From NCBI GenBank assembly GCA_019187365.1, contig JABARE010000015.1:1-64000 (forward strand): a stretch of DNA of 64,000 nucleotides. Reading direction: 5' to 3'. The notes beneath the pieces were generated by a model, which worked only from the letters and a program-made list of their open reading frames with translations, did no database searches and was not told the DNA's origin. This document shows, piece by piece, positions 44,897-53,200 of the stretch; within the stretch, counting starts at the first letter, position 1; the number at the start of each line of letters is the position of its first letter. The DNA is from Saprospiraceae bacterium. Lineage in GTDB: Bacteria; Bacteroidota; Bacteroidia; Chitinophagales; Saprospiraceae. The position numbers and the translations under genes are program-made.

Positions 44897-46627
44897 CTAA
44901 TTCGACAGGAGCAGCATCATGGTCTGGGAACGGTCTTCCGTCTCCAGGGTACAGTAAACCACTCCGCTCGCCTGGATTGACCTCCTGTCGACGTTGACGA
45001 CGTTCCGGCCCGCCAAGCCCTTGGCAACTGACTTAAACAACGGCTTTCCATCTTGTGAAATCATGCTGAGCTGGTAAGATTGCTCCCTGGGCAGGTTGAA
45101 ATAAACCTGCGTGTGGTGAACTACAGGATTGGGAAAAGCGCCGAGGTAGAGTTCATCATCCGCATCCATCTCGACCAAACCCGTTTCAGGGCTCACAAGC
45201 TCAAAATTGCCCAGTTGCGCTCCGGTCTTCTTGTCGACGGCGATTGGCGGACTGCATCCCTCGTCGTACACCAGGGTAATGTTAAACGTACAGCAATTGG
45301 TCGGCAGGGGTGCAGCGAGTGAAGGGTTGATGTTGCCGTTGCCACAAAGGTCTCTTGCACAAACCCGCACCGTTGCGACCCTCGGGCCCGGGGCAATGTT
45401 GATCGTTGGATAGACGTTGTTTCCATAGGCTCCTCTGGGCGGGTTGGTCAAGGCCAGTATGCGCTGGCTGTAGATCAGGCAGGTAATGTCGCAGTCGGCA
45501 TCACAAGCCTCAACAACCGTTGGCTCTGATGTAAAATTCTCAAAAGGATAATTCGGGTCAGGCCAGCATACCGTGAAGTTGGATGGAGGGGTCAATACCG
45601 GTGCTGTAACGTCCTTTACATAGATTTTCACCGTTTCTTCAGCCGATTCGTTTCCGCAGGCATCCGTCGTGCGATAGGACACACAATAGGCACCGTAGGG
45701 ATTTTCCGGACAAACGACCATGCCGTCTGGTGCCGGATAGACCGCACAGCCTTCTTCACTAAAATACTCTACCGTGAGGTTGTCCAACAAGGTGGCATCT
45801 CCGGTGCAGTTATCGCTCACATGTGCTGCTTTGACCAGGGCCAGCAACTGGGCTTCCGTGATTTCGCAATCTGAGTTGGCGTTAAGGGTAAAACTTGCCG
45901 GCAAAGTGATCACCGGAGGCATGTCTTCAGTGACGGTTATGCTGACGTCCTGTTCATTTTCGTTGCCGCATGCGTCGATGATGTGGAAGGTCCAGCACTG
46001 AACTACCTCAGGGCATTCGGGATCCGCGGGTTCCATCATATCGCAGCGAGTAACCCAACTGTTTGCAACCAGGTAGTCTTTGCTGGTACAGTTGTCTTTG
46101 ACGTTGGCCTTTTTGAGCAATGGCTTGATGTCGGCCCCGTCGATATCGCAATCTGTAGTCACAGAAATCGTCATATCTGTCAGTCCCATGAAGCTCGGCG
46201 GCGTACTCTCCACAATGTTAAAATGGTCCATGCCAATCACGCTGCAAAGAATGTCGTCGCTATCGTCCACCGGATCGCCAAAGTAAAAGAACAATGCGGT
46301 AATGACGACTTCTACCTCCCCTTCCGGGCATAAGCTTCCGCCGGTCAGAGAAACAAGTGTACTCGACGATGGCGCCTGGCTCACGCTGATGAGCTGGAAG
46401 CCAGGTCCAGGAGAAGCAACCCAGCGGCCAAGCAAATCCGGAACCAAAACTTTACAATTGCCTGAATTGACGTCGACGTAAATTTCAGACATCTCGATTT
46501 GGGTCAGAGTATTTCCGGAGCCTCCATCGCAGGGCGGCACCTGTGCCCATGCGCCTTCCGGCAACATACAACAGAATACAATTGCTGCCAGCAAGGCAGC
46601 GCTCCATTGAGTAGTGAATTTTTTCAT
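44897..46627 (-). CDS. Secreted HYR-type protein with T9SS sorting domain (576 aa)
   Basis: A signal peptide ends near GAWAQ. The mature start (PPCDGGSGNTL, then DLLGRW, QAPSSST, LFFYFGDPVDDSDDILCSV) aligns with the start of the giant protein (GSGNTL, LPRW, QAPLAGT, VFFYLGVLTDPSDDILCSI). Two HYR-like modules follow with DNCT and DACGNE motifs. A third stretch, VRVCARDLCGNGNINPSL and PTNCCTFNI, again matches the giant's second head module. A T9SS tail (YLGAFPNPVVHHTQVYFNLP) ends the protein. It is thus a short paralogue made of the giant's head plus a sorting domain. It is 158 bp downstream of its own fasciclin-like lipoprotein gene. Confidence 0.88.
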   Translation of the reverse strand: MKKFTTQWSAALLAAIVFCCMLPEGAWAQVPPCDGGSGNTLTQIEMSEIYVDVNSGNCKVLVPDLLGRWVASPGPGFQLISVSQAPSSSTLVSLTGGSLCPEGEVEVVITALFFYFGDPVDDSDDILCSVIGMDHFNIVESTPPSFMGLTDMTISVTTDCDIDGADIKPLLKKANVKDNCTSKDYLVANSWVTRCDMMEPADPECPEVVQCWTFHIIDACGNENEQDVSITVTEDMPPVITLPASFTLNANSDCEITEAQLLALVKAAHVSDNCTGDATLLDNLTVEYFSEEGCAVYPAPDGMVVCPENPYGAYCVSYRTTDACGNESAEETVKIYVKDVTAPVLTPPSNFTVCWPDPNYPFENFTSEPTVVEACDADCDITCLIYSQRILALTNPPRGAYGNNVYPTINIAPGPRVATVRVCARDLCGNGNINPSLAAPLPTNCCTFNITLVYDEGCSPPIAVDKKTGAQLGNFELVSPETGLVEMDADDELYLGAFPNPVVHHTQVYFNLPREQSYQLSMISQDGKPLFKSVAKGLAGRNVVNVDRRSIQASGVVYCTLETEDRSQTMMLLLSN

Positions 46628-46785
46628 GAGTTCCTGTTTTAGCTTGATGTTTCGAATGCCCTGCGAATTTACAGGGTCTATCCGGATTTGCGAACAAACA
46701 TTAATAAAAAATTTTATGTGATCCTCTTAACCTGCGCCGCAGCCCGGATCCCAGAGCCATTTAAAATTTGCCCGGACCAGAAATT

Positions 46786-47418
46786 TTAATAAAACAGTGG
46801 CCCGGAAACGGGAAAGACGTGCAATTTCCCGGCCTCTGTCCGCTCGTCGCCGACTCGAACTTTGTGCCGGGTGTGTGGCATTTCCACGCTGTCTTTCGAA
46901 AACCTGAGGTCCATGCCGGAAAGGGTCCGGAATGCGAAACCCGGGTAGGGCTGGTCGGGTTGAGGGCAGGCGTGGTGGATGAAAAACTTCATTTGGTAGC
47001 CGAGGTCTTCAGGACGGTCACTGGTGAGCATGGCCCTTTCCCTTGGCGGCAGTTGCTGCATGGCCGCATCGGTCAGGGCAAATACGCGGTAGCCCTGTCG
47101 GTGGGCATTTGCCATCAACTGCTTTCCTTTTAGCCTTCCTACGAGGAGGGCAAACTGCTGCATATCTTTTTGATCCTGCAATTGCCGATGGAGTTCCTCC
47201 AACAGGTCGGTTGCCTTTTGTTGCCGCTCCACCACCTCCGGATCAGGGAGGGGAAGGGTTTTGGGCATTTCGCGGGGTGCGGGTGCTCCCGCAGGTTTCG
47301 CCTCATCCGCGACCTTGCCACCTTCTCCTCTCGGAGTACATGCACCGAGCACCAGGATGAGAACGGCCAACGGGCATGCCTTTGTTGGAAGGGTATTGGT
47401 ATGGTTGAAAAAATTCAT
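46786..47418 (-). CDS. Fasciclin-like lipoprotein (module B, upstream of the 576-aa HYR gene)
   Basis: The 210-residue protein has a lipobox, VLGACTPRG, after a hydrophobic stretch, then a charged Pro-rich linker and a predicted helical part (VERQQKATDLLEELHRQLQD). A fasciclin-like core follows: YRVFALTDAAMQQLPPRERA and GYQMKFFIHHACP. It is a distant paralogue of the lipoprotein at 43932, with the same order of lipobox, linker, TDAA/SDAA motif and HH/HR motif. It is probably outer-membrane anchored and expressed with the HYR gene downstream. The gene is divergent from the carboxyltransferase gene at 47525. Confidence 0.7.
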   Translation of the reverse strand: MNFFNHTNTLPTKACPLAVLILVLGACTPRGEGGKVADEAKPAGAPAPREMPKTLPLPDPEVVERQQKATDLLEELHRQLQDQKDMQQFALLVGRLKGKQLMANAHRQGYRVFALTDAAMQQLPPRERAMLTSDRPEDLGYQMKFFIHHACPQPDQPYPGFAFRTLSGMDLRFSKDSVEMPHTRHKVRVGDERTEAGKLHVFPVSGPLFY

Positions 47419-47524
47419 GGCTGGATCAGCTTGGCTGCAAAGTTAGTTCACGCGGATGAGTCGGCGATGTGTTGTGCTGCAAGCCCTTCTTGCGTACCGG
47501 AATATGCTTGCTACCTTTGCTCCA

Positions 47525-49069
47525 ATGCATTCAGAAAAATTCGAACAACTCCGCAAAAAAAAGGCAGCCGCATTTCTGGGTGGCGGGCAGGCGCGCATCG
47601 ATGCGCAGCACGCAAAGAAAAAGTTGACCGCCCGGGAACGGATCGATTATCTGTGCGATCCCGGCAGCTTTGAGGAACTAGGTATGCTGGTCACACACCG
47701 CAGTTCAGATTTTGGAATGCAGGACCAGTTGCACTACGGCGATGGCGTCGTGACGGGTTATGGAACCATATCAGGCAGGCTGGTCTACCTCTTTGCGCAG
47801 GATTTCACCGTATTTGGCGGGTCGCTTTCAGAGACGCATGCAGAAAAGATCTGCAAGATCATGGACCTCGCCCTGCGCAACGGGGCCCCGGTAATCGGCC
47901 TCAACGACTCCGGGGGTGCGCGCATCCAGGAAGGGGTTCGTTCACTTGCCGGATATGCGGATCTGTTCTACCGCAACGTGCGCGCATCGGGGGTCATTCC
48001 CCAGATCTCTGCCATCATGGGACCCTGCGCCGGAGGGGCGGTCTATTCTCCTGCCATCACCGACTTTGTTCTGATGGTGGAGCACAGCAGTTATATGTTT
48101 GTTACCGGACCCAACGTGGTCAAAACCGTGACCAACCAGGAAGTCAGTGCTGAAGACCTCGGAGGCGCCCACACCCACGCCACCAAGTCCGGAGTTGCCC
48201 AACTCACTTCGGCCAACGACCGCGATTGCCTGGATCAGATCCGCCAGTTACTGGCATACCTTCCTCAGAACTGCGAAGAAAAACCTGCAAGTCTTGCCTA
48301 CACCCCCGCGGATGAGCACCGGCCGGCACTCAACGATATGATCCCGGCGTCGCCTTCGCAGCCGTACGACATAAAAACTGTCATTGCCCAATGCGTAGAC
48401 CCCGGCAGCTTTTTTGAAATACACGAAGATTATGCTGAAAACCTCGTGGTGGGCTTTGCTCGGCTGGCTGGCAGGAGCATTGGCATTGTTGGCAACCAGC
48501 CCACCCACCTGGCAGGTTGTCTGGACGTAAACGCTTCGCGAAAAGGTGCCCGTTTTGTTCGCCTTTGCGATTGTTTCAACATCCCACTGCTCGTGCTGGA
48601 AGATGTTCCCGGATTTTTGCCGGGTACCGACCAGGAGTGGAACGGCGTCATCAGCAACGGTGCCAAACTGCTGTTTGCATTCAGCGAAGCCACCGTGCCG
48701 CGCATTACCGTCATTACACGCAAAGCCTATGGGGGTGCCTACGACGTGATGAACAGCAAGCACATCGGGTCCGACGTAAACTATGCATGGCCAACCGCAG
48801 AAATTGCCGTGATGGGTGCGCGTGGAGCCAGCGAGATTATATTTAAAAAAGAAATCGAATCCTCGTCAGACCCCATTGCCGCCCAGTCAGAGCGCGAACG
48901 CGAGTACGCTGAAAAATTTGCCAACCCCTACCATGCCGCCGCCCGGGGCTTCATCGACGAAGTCATTGAACCCGCTTCTACGCGAGGCAAACTCATCCGG
49001 GCTTTTGCCAGCCTTGAAAACAAAGTGGACAACCTCCCCCGCAAAAAACACGGCAACATTCCCCTCTGA
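47525..49069 (+). CDS. pccB: Propionyl/acetyl-CoA carboxylase carboxyltransferase (beta subunit)
   Basis: The 514-residue protein has the crotonase-fold carboxyltransferase motifs: [20 protein letters not shown], the acyl-CoA site [44 protein letters not shown], and the C-terminal [16 protein letters not shown]. It moves CO2 from carboxybiotin to propionyl-CoA and should work with the carrier and biotin carboxylase encoded at 22.2-25.2 kb. The ATG at 47525 is chosen; the longer frame from 47456 adds residues unlike the family. It is separated from its partners by the HYR region. Confidence 0.92.
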   Translation: MHSEKFEQLRKKKAAAFLGGGQARIDAQHAKKKLTARERIDYLCDPGSFEELGMLVTHRSSDFGMQDQLHYGDGVVTGYGTISGRLVYLFAQDFTVFGGSLSETHAEKICKIMDLALRNGAPVIGLNDSGGARIQEGVRSLAGYADLFYRNVRASGVIPQISAIMGPCAGGAVYSPAITDFVLMVEHSSYMFVTGPNVVKTVTNQEVSAEDLGGAHTHATKSGVAQLTSANDRDCLDQIRQLLAYLPQNCEEKPASLAYTPADEHRPALNDMIPASPSQPYDIKTVIAQCVDPGSFFEIHEDYAENLVVGFARLAGRSIGIVGNQPTHLAGCLDVNASRKGARFVRLCDCFNIPLLVLEDVPGFLPGTDQEWNGVISNGAKLLFAFSEATVPRITVITRKAYGGAYDVMNSKHIGSDVNYAWPTAEIAVMGARGASEIIFKKEIESSSDPIAAQSEREREYAEKFANPYHAAARGFIDEVIEPASTRGKLIRAFASLENKVDNLPRKKHGNIPL

Positions 49070-49210
49070 CCGATTCGCCGCAACTGCATATCCGCGCCTT
49101 ACTACCGTCGGAGCTTCGCTGCAAATTCCTTATCTTGGCGGGCCGGTTTCGGCGAAACCGCGTTCGCTGGGTTTGAATGCGGAATCAATTCGTATGGTCA
49201 ACTTCTAAGA

Positions 49211-52200
49211 ATGAAAGCAAATCATTGCCACCAGGCACTTTTTCATGCAGGGATTCCGTTCAACCTGCTCCTGCTTCTCTTTATGATTTCGTCATGCAGT
49301 GGCGACAAACAACAGAGCGCAAAAGGCGGAGAAGTGCAGTCGGCATTCGTCCGTCTCGACGGCAGTCAAACGGGCATTGATTTTGCCAATTCCCTTCATG
49401 AAACGGAAGAAGAAAACGTTTTGATTTACGATGGTTTTTACACCGGAGCCGGGACTGGGGTTCTTGACATCAACAACGACGGTCGCCCCGACTTGTTTTT
49501 TGCTTCTAACCAGGGTCCTGACAAACTCTACCTCAACGAAGGTGGATTCCGTTTTAAAGACATTTCGAAAACTGCAGGAGTCGAAGGCGACACCGAATGG
49601 GGTGCTGGAGTAAGCGTCGCCGATGTCAACGCCGACGGCTTTGACGACATTTACCTGTGCTGCCACATGTACCTGGATCCGGTCAGACGCAAAAACAAAC
49701 TCTACATCAACAACGGCGACAACACTTTTACCGAACGTGCGGCAGAATACGGTCTCGACGACGCGGGATTTAGCATCAACGCGAGTTTTCTCGACTACGA
49801 CCTCGACGGAGACCTCGACGTGTACGTCATCAACCAGCCTCCGAACCACAACACCACGCGCAACCCCATCATGGCAAAGGGAACACCCGATTTTCAATAT
49901 ACGGACCGCCTGTATCGCAACGATGGAAATGGCAAATTCACAGACGTTACGCGCATTGCCGGCGTTGAGAATTTTGCGTTCGGATTAAGTGCGACGATAG
50001 GTGACTTTTTCAACGACGGCTGGCCCGACATCTATGTAGCTAACGATTACGACTATGGCGACTTTTTCTACGTCAACAACGGCGACGGGACTTTCCGCAA
50101 CGTTTCGACCTATTCTCTAAGGCACATCAGCAATTTCAGCATGGGGGCCGACGCAGCCGACATCAACAACGACGGCTGGCTGGACCTATTCGTTGCCGAC
50201 ATGACTCCGGAAGACCACTACCGGAATAAGACCAACATGGCCGCGATGAGTCCGGAGACCTTCTGGAAGTTTGCCAACACGGGACACAACTTTCAATACA
50301 TGTTCAACACTCTGCAGCTCAACCAGGGCAACGGACTTTTCAGTGAGATCGGCCTGATGGCCGGCGTTGCCAAAACGGACTGGTCCTGGAGTGCGCTGTT
50401 CTCCGACTTTGACCTCGATGGATTCAAAGATCTGTACGTAACGAACGGCATCCTCCGCGACATCCGCAACCGCGATTTCACGGCCTATGCATTTGAAGCG
50501 TTTCACGACAACAGCATTCCGCGACTTGAGATTATATCCAAAGGGCCGAGCATGCCATTGAGCAATTACATGTTCCGCAATGATGGCAAGTTGCATTTTG
50601 AAAACGTGGCATCCCGCTGGGGGCTCGCAGACCGTTCCTTCTCGCAGGGTGCATCGTATGCAGACCTCGACGGCGACGGAGACGTTGACCTCGTCGTTAA
50701 CAACATGAACCAGGAGGCCTTTGTATATCAAAACCGCACGGTAGATCAGGGGTCTGCTAATTATTTCCGCATTCGCCTTGAGGGCATCCAAGGCAACTCG
50801 CGGAGCTTTGGTGCGAGGGTCCTCATTCGTTATGGCCAGCAGGGTATGCAAATGGGCGAAATCGCCGGTACGCGTGGCTTTATGTCGAGTTCTGAGCCGG
50901 TGCTGACTTTTGGCATGGGAGCCGCTCAGGCCGTCGATTCCGTTTTTGTCCGCTGGCCGGGTGGAAAATTCACGCGGCTGGGCAATTTAAAAGTGAACCA
51001 GACCCTGGTGGTCCGGCAAGATGACGCCCGCGAGCACATGGCCGAGCAGTTGTTGCAACTGGTGCCCTTCATTCTGTCGGAAGACCAAACCGATGCCAGC
51101 TTTGGCAGAATTTTACATACTGAGAATGCTTTTGACGATTACAAACGGGAGGTTCTGATCCCTTACAAACAGTCGACGCTGGGTCCTGCCCTGGAATCGG
51201 GAGACCTCAACGGGGACGGGCTCGACGACCTCTTTCTGGGAGGATCCGCCGGACATTCCTGTAAACTGCTCCTCCAGACGCCAACGGGAAAATTCCAGAC
51301 CTCAGACCGGGGGCCCTGGCAGGCCTATTCGGCCTCTGAGGTGCTCGATGTGCTGTTCTTTGATGCCGATGGAGACGGCGACCGCGACGTTCTAACGATT
51401 TCGGGCAGCAACGAATTTCCTGTGGGCGACAAACGATATGGAGACCACCTTTACCTCAACGATGGGAAAGCCCGTTTTTCGGATGGAACCAGCAGATTGC
51501 CTGCCTTGTATTTCAGCAAAGGTGTTGCCCGTGCAGCCGACGTCGACCTCGATGGAGACCTCGACCTGTTTCTGGGAGGGAGGCTCGTCCCGGGCAAATA
51601 CGGTCTTTCTGAGCAAAGCAGCCTGCTCCTCAATGAAGGCGGAAAGTTTTCCGATGCTACTGCAACGTGGCTCCCCTCCCTGGCCAAGGCTTTTGAATGC
51701 GTTACCAGCGCCTGCTTTGCAGACCTGGACCGGGATGGAGATCCCGACCTGGTTGTGGCGGGCGAATGGGCTCCGGTGCGCATCTTCCGCAACGAGCGCA
51801 ACGCGTTTTCCGAACAGTCCGCTTCTTTGGGTACTGACCAGCTTTATGGGTGGTGGAATGCGGTCGAAGCGGCAGACCTCAACGGCGATGGCTGGGTTGA
51901 CCTCGTTTTGGGCAACCTCGGCCTGAACTCAAAATTCAAAGCCACTGCCGAGAAGCCTTTCTTCCTCTACATTAACGACTTCGACGGCAACGGGAGTTGG
52001 GACACCTACCTGGCTTCCAAAGGCAGCGAAGGAAAGCTCTATCCGGTGCGCGGCCGCCAATGTTCATCCGAACAGATGCCCTTTATTGCCGATAAATTCA
52101 AAACCTACGATCACTTTGCCCGTGCCTCCATCGAAGAGATCCTGGAGGGGCGGATGGATGGAGCAACCATCAAAAAAGCAACGGAATTGCGGAGCATGGT

Positions 52201-52555
52201 CCTCTGGAATACGGGAGGCGGGGCTTTTCAGGCAGCACCCCTGCCCCCGGAAGCACAGGTCTCTACCCTACAGAGCATCGCCTTTCACGATTTCAACCAG
52301 GATGGACGCGCAGACCTGCTCCTTGGCGGAAATTTCTACAACCGCGAGGTGGAAACCGCAAGAAATGATGCGAGTGTCGGGCTCATTTTGCTCAATACCG
52401 GAGGACCGGACTTCATTCCCGTTGTCAATGCCATAGCCGGACTCCAGCTGAACCGCGACCTGCGCGAACTCCGCATGGTCCGGGGAGCGGATGCGAGCTG
52501 GCGCATTGTGGCTGCCAACAACAACGACCAGCTCCAGGCATTCCGGGTCCGCTGA
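49211..52555 (+). CDS. VCBS/FG-GAP repeat lipoprotein with ASPIC/UnbV domain
   Basis: A lipoprotein signal ends in MISSCSGD. The first half of the 1114-residue protein has repeated calcium-binding FG-GAP/VCBS blades with motifs such as DINNDGRPDLFFA, DVNADGFDDIYL, DLDGDLDVYVI and DINNDGWLDLFVA, enough for a beta-propeller. An ASPIC/UnbV domain follows (about 520-600; GARVLIRYGQQGMQMGE, VRWPGGKF). A second propeller-like set ends the protein (DLNGDGLDDLFLGG, DVDLDGDLDLFLGG, DLNGDGWVDLVLG). Such proteins are common in Bacteroidota and are thought to sit at the cell surface; their role is not established. No partner gene is evident. Confidence 0.88.
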   Translation: MKANHCHQALFHAGIPFNLLLLLFMISSCSGDKQQSAKGGEVQSAFVRLDGSQTGIDFANSLHETEEENVLIYDGFYTGAGTGVLDINNDGRPDLFFASNQGPDKLYLNEGGFRFKDISKTAGVEGDTEWGAGVSVADVNADGFDDIYLCCHMYLDPVRRKNKLYINNGDNTFTERAAEYGLDDAGFSINASFLDYDLDGDLDVYVINQPPNHNTTRNPIMAKGTPDFQYTDRLYRNDGNGKFTDVTRIAGVENFAFGLSATIGDFFNDGWPDIYVANDYDYGDFFYVNNGDGTFRNVSTYSLRHISNFSMGADAADINNDGWLDLFVADMTPEDHYRNKTNMAAMSPETFWKFANTGHNFQYMFNTLQLNQGNGLFSEIGLMAGVAKTDWSWSALFSDFDLDGFKDLYVTNGILRDIRNRDFTAYAFEAFHDNSIPRLEIISKGPSMPLSNYMFRNDGKLHFENVASRWGLADRSFSQGASYADLDGDGDVDLVVNNMNQEAFVYQNRTVDQGSANYFRIRLEGIQGNSRSFGARVLIRYGQQGMQMGEIAGTRGFMSSSEPVLTFGMGAAQAVDSVFVRWPGGKFTRLGNLKVNQTLVVRQDDAREHMAEQLLQLVPFILSEDQTDASFGRILHTENAFDDYKREVLIPYKQSTLGPALESGDLNGDGLDDLFLGGSAGHSCKLLLQTPTGKFQTSDRGPWQAYSASEVLDVLFFDADGDGDRDVLTISGSNEFPVGDKRYGDHLYLNDGKARFSDGTSRLPALYFSKGVARAADVDLDGDLDLFLGGRLVPGKYGLSEQSSLLLNEGGKFSDATATWLPSLAKAFECVTSACFADLDRDGDPDLVVAGEWAPVRIFRNERNAFSEQSASLGTDQLYGWWNAVEAADLNGDGWVDLVLGNLGLNSKFKATAEKPFFLYINDFDGNGSWDTYLASKGSEGKLYPVRGRQCSSEQMPFIADKFKTYDHFARASIEEILEGRMDGATIKKATELRSMVLWNTGGGAFQAAPLPPEAQVSTLQSIAFHDFNQDGRADLLLGGNFYNREVETARNDASVGLILLNTGGPDFIPVVNAIAGLQLNRDLRELRMVRGADASWRIVAANNNDQLQAFRVR

Positions 52556-52676
52556 TCTGCAGGACAGGAGGGACATTTACCCATACCGGGTATTCAAGCG
52601 CACAATTTTGAGGGGATTTTGCCTATGAAGAGCGGGGTATGCTATTTTTGCGCGAGAATATCCAAAAGCGCTATCC

Positions 52677-53024
52677 ATGGCAATCATCATTACCGACGAA
52701 TGCATCAATTGCGGGGCCTGTGAACCCGAGTGTCCGAACAACGCCATCTACGAAGGAGGGATCGAGTGGGCCATGGCCGACGGAACCACCCTCAGCGGCC
52801 CTTTCACCCTGGGCAACGGTGTGGAGGTGGATGCCGACCAGCGGAACAGTCCGGTCAGCAACGAATTTTATTTCATCGTTCCCGACAAATGCACAGAATG
52901 CATGGGCTTTCACGAGGAACCCCAATGCGCCGCAGTATGCCCGGTCGATTGCTGTGTACCGGATCCTGATCGCCGTGAAAGTGAATCCATCCTTCTTGCC
53001 CGTCAGGCGCGGTTGCATGCCTGA
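52677..53024 (+). CDS. Ferredoxin with two 4Fe-4S clusters
   Basis: The 115-residue protein has the motif [12 protein letters not shown] near the start and [22 protein letters not shown] in the second half, each providing the cysteines for a 4Fe-4S cluster. An insertion of about 40 residues separates the two sites and the second motif is widened, as in YfhL-type ferredoxins. It should act as a cytoplasmic low-potential electron carrier. The ATG at 52677 opens directly into the conserved [13 protein letters not shown] start. Confidence 0.93.
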   Translation: MAIIITDECINCGACEPECPNNAIYEGGIEWAMADGTTLSGPFTLGNGVEVDADQRNSPVSNEFYFIVPDKCTECMGFHEEPQCAAVCPVDCCVPDPDRRESESILLARQARLHA

Positions 53025-53083
53025 TACAAGCGTTCATTTCTGAAGGCGGCTGTCAGCGCTTCCCCCTTTCTGCCATTTCTTTG

Positions 53084-53109
53084 TTTACTAACAAACGTTT
53101 GTTAGTAAA
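53084..53109. promoter_or_regulatory. Perfect 26-bp palindrome between convergent genes
   Basis: TTTACTAACAAAC is mirrored exactly by GTTTGTTAGTAAA with no spacer. It looks like a TetR-family operator, but both neighbouring genes end here and no TAnnTTTG box was seen next to it. A terminator is less likely because the T run is short. Confidence 0.55.
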
Positions 53110-53200
53110 TTATTAATTCACCATAAAAAATATAGGTGATCGCGTGCATCCTGATGCTACCGGCTAAGGCCCGTCACCTGCTCGTTGCTGCAAATTCCGT

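Noticed and set aside
49144..49160. Terminator (CGGTTTC/GAAACCG hairpin) between the carboxyltransferase and VCBS genes
   Set aside because: The stem is only 7 bp and no T run follows on either strand, so a terminator cannot be claimed.
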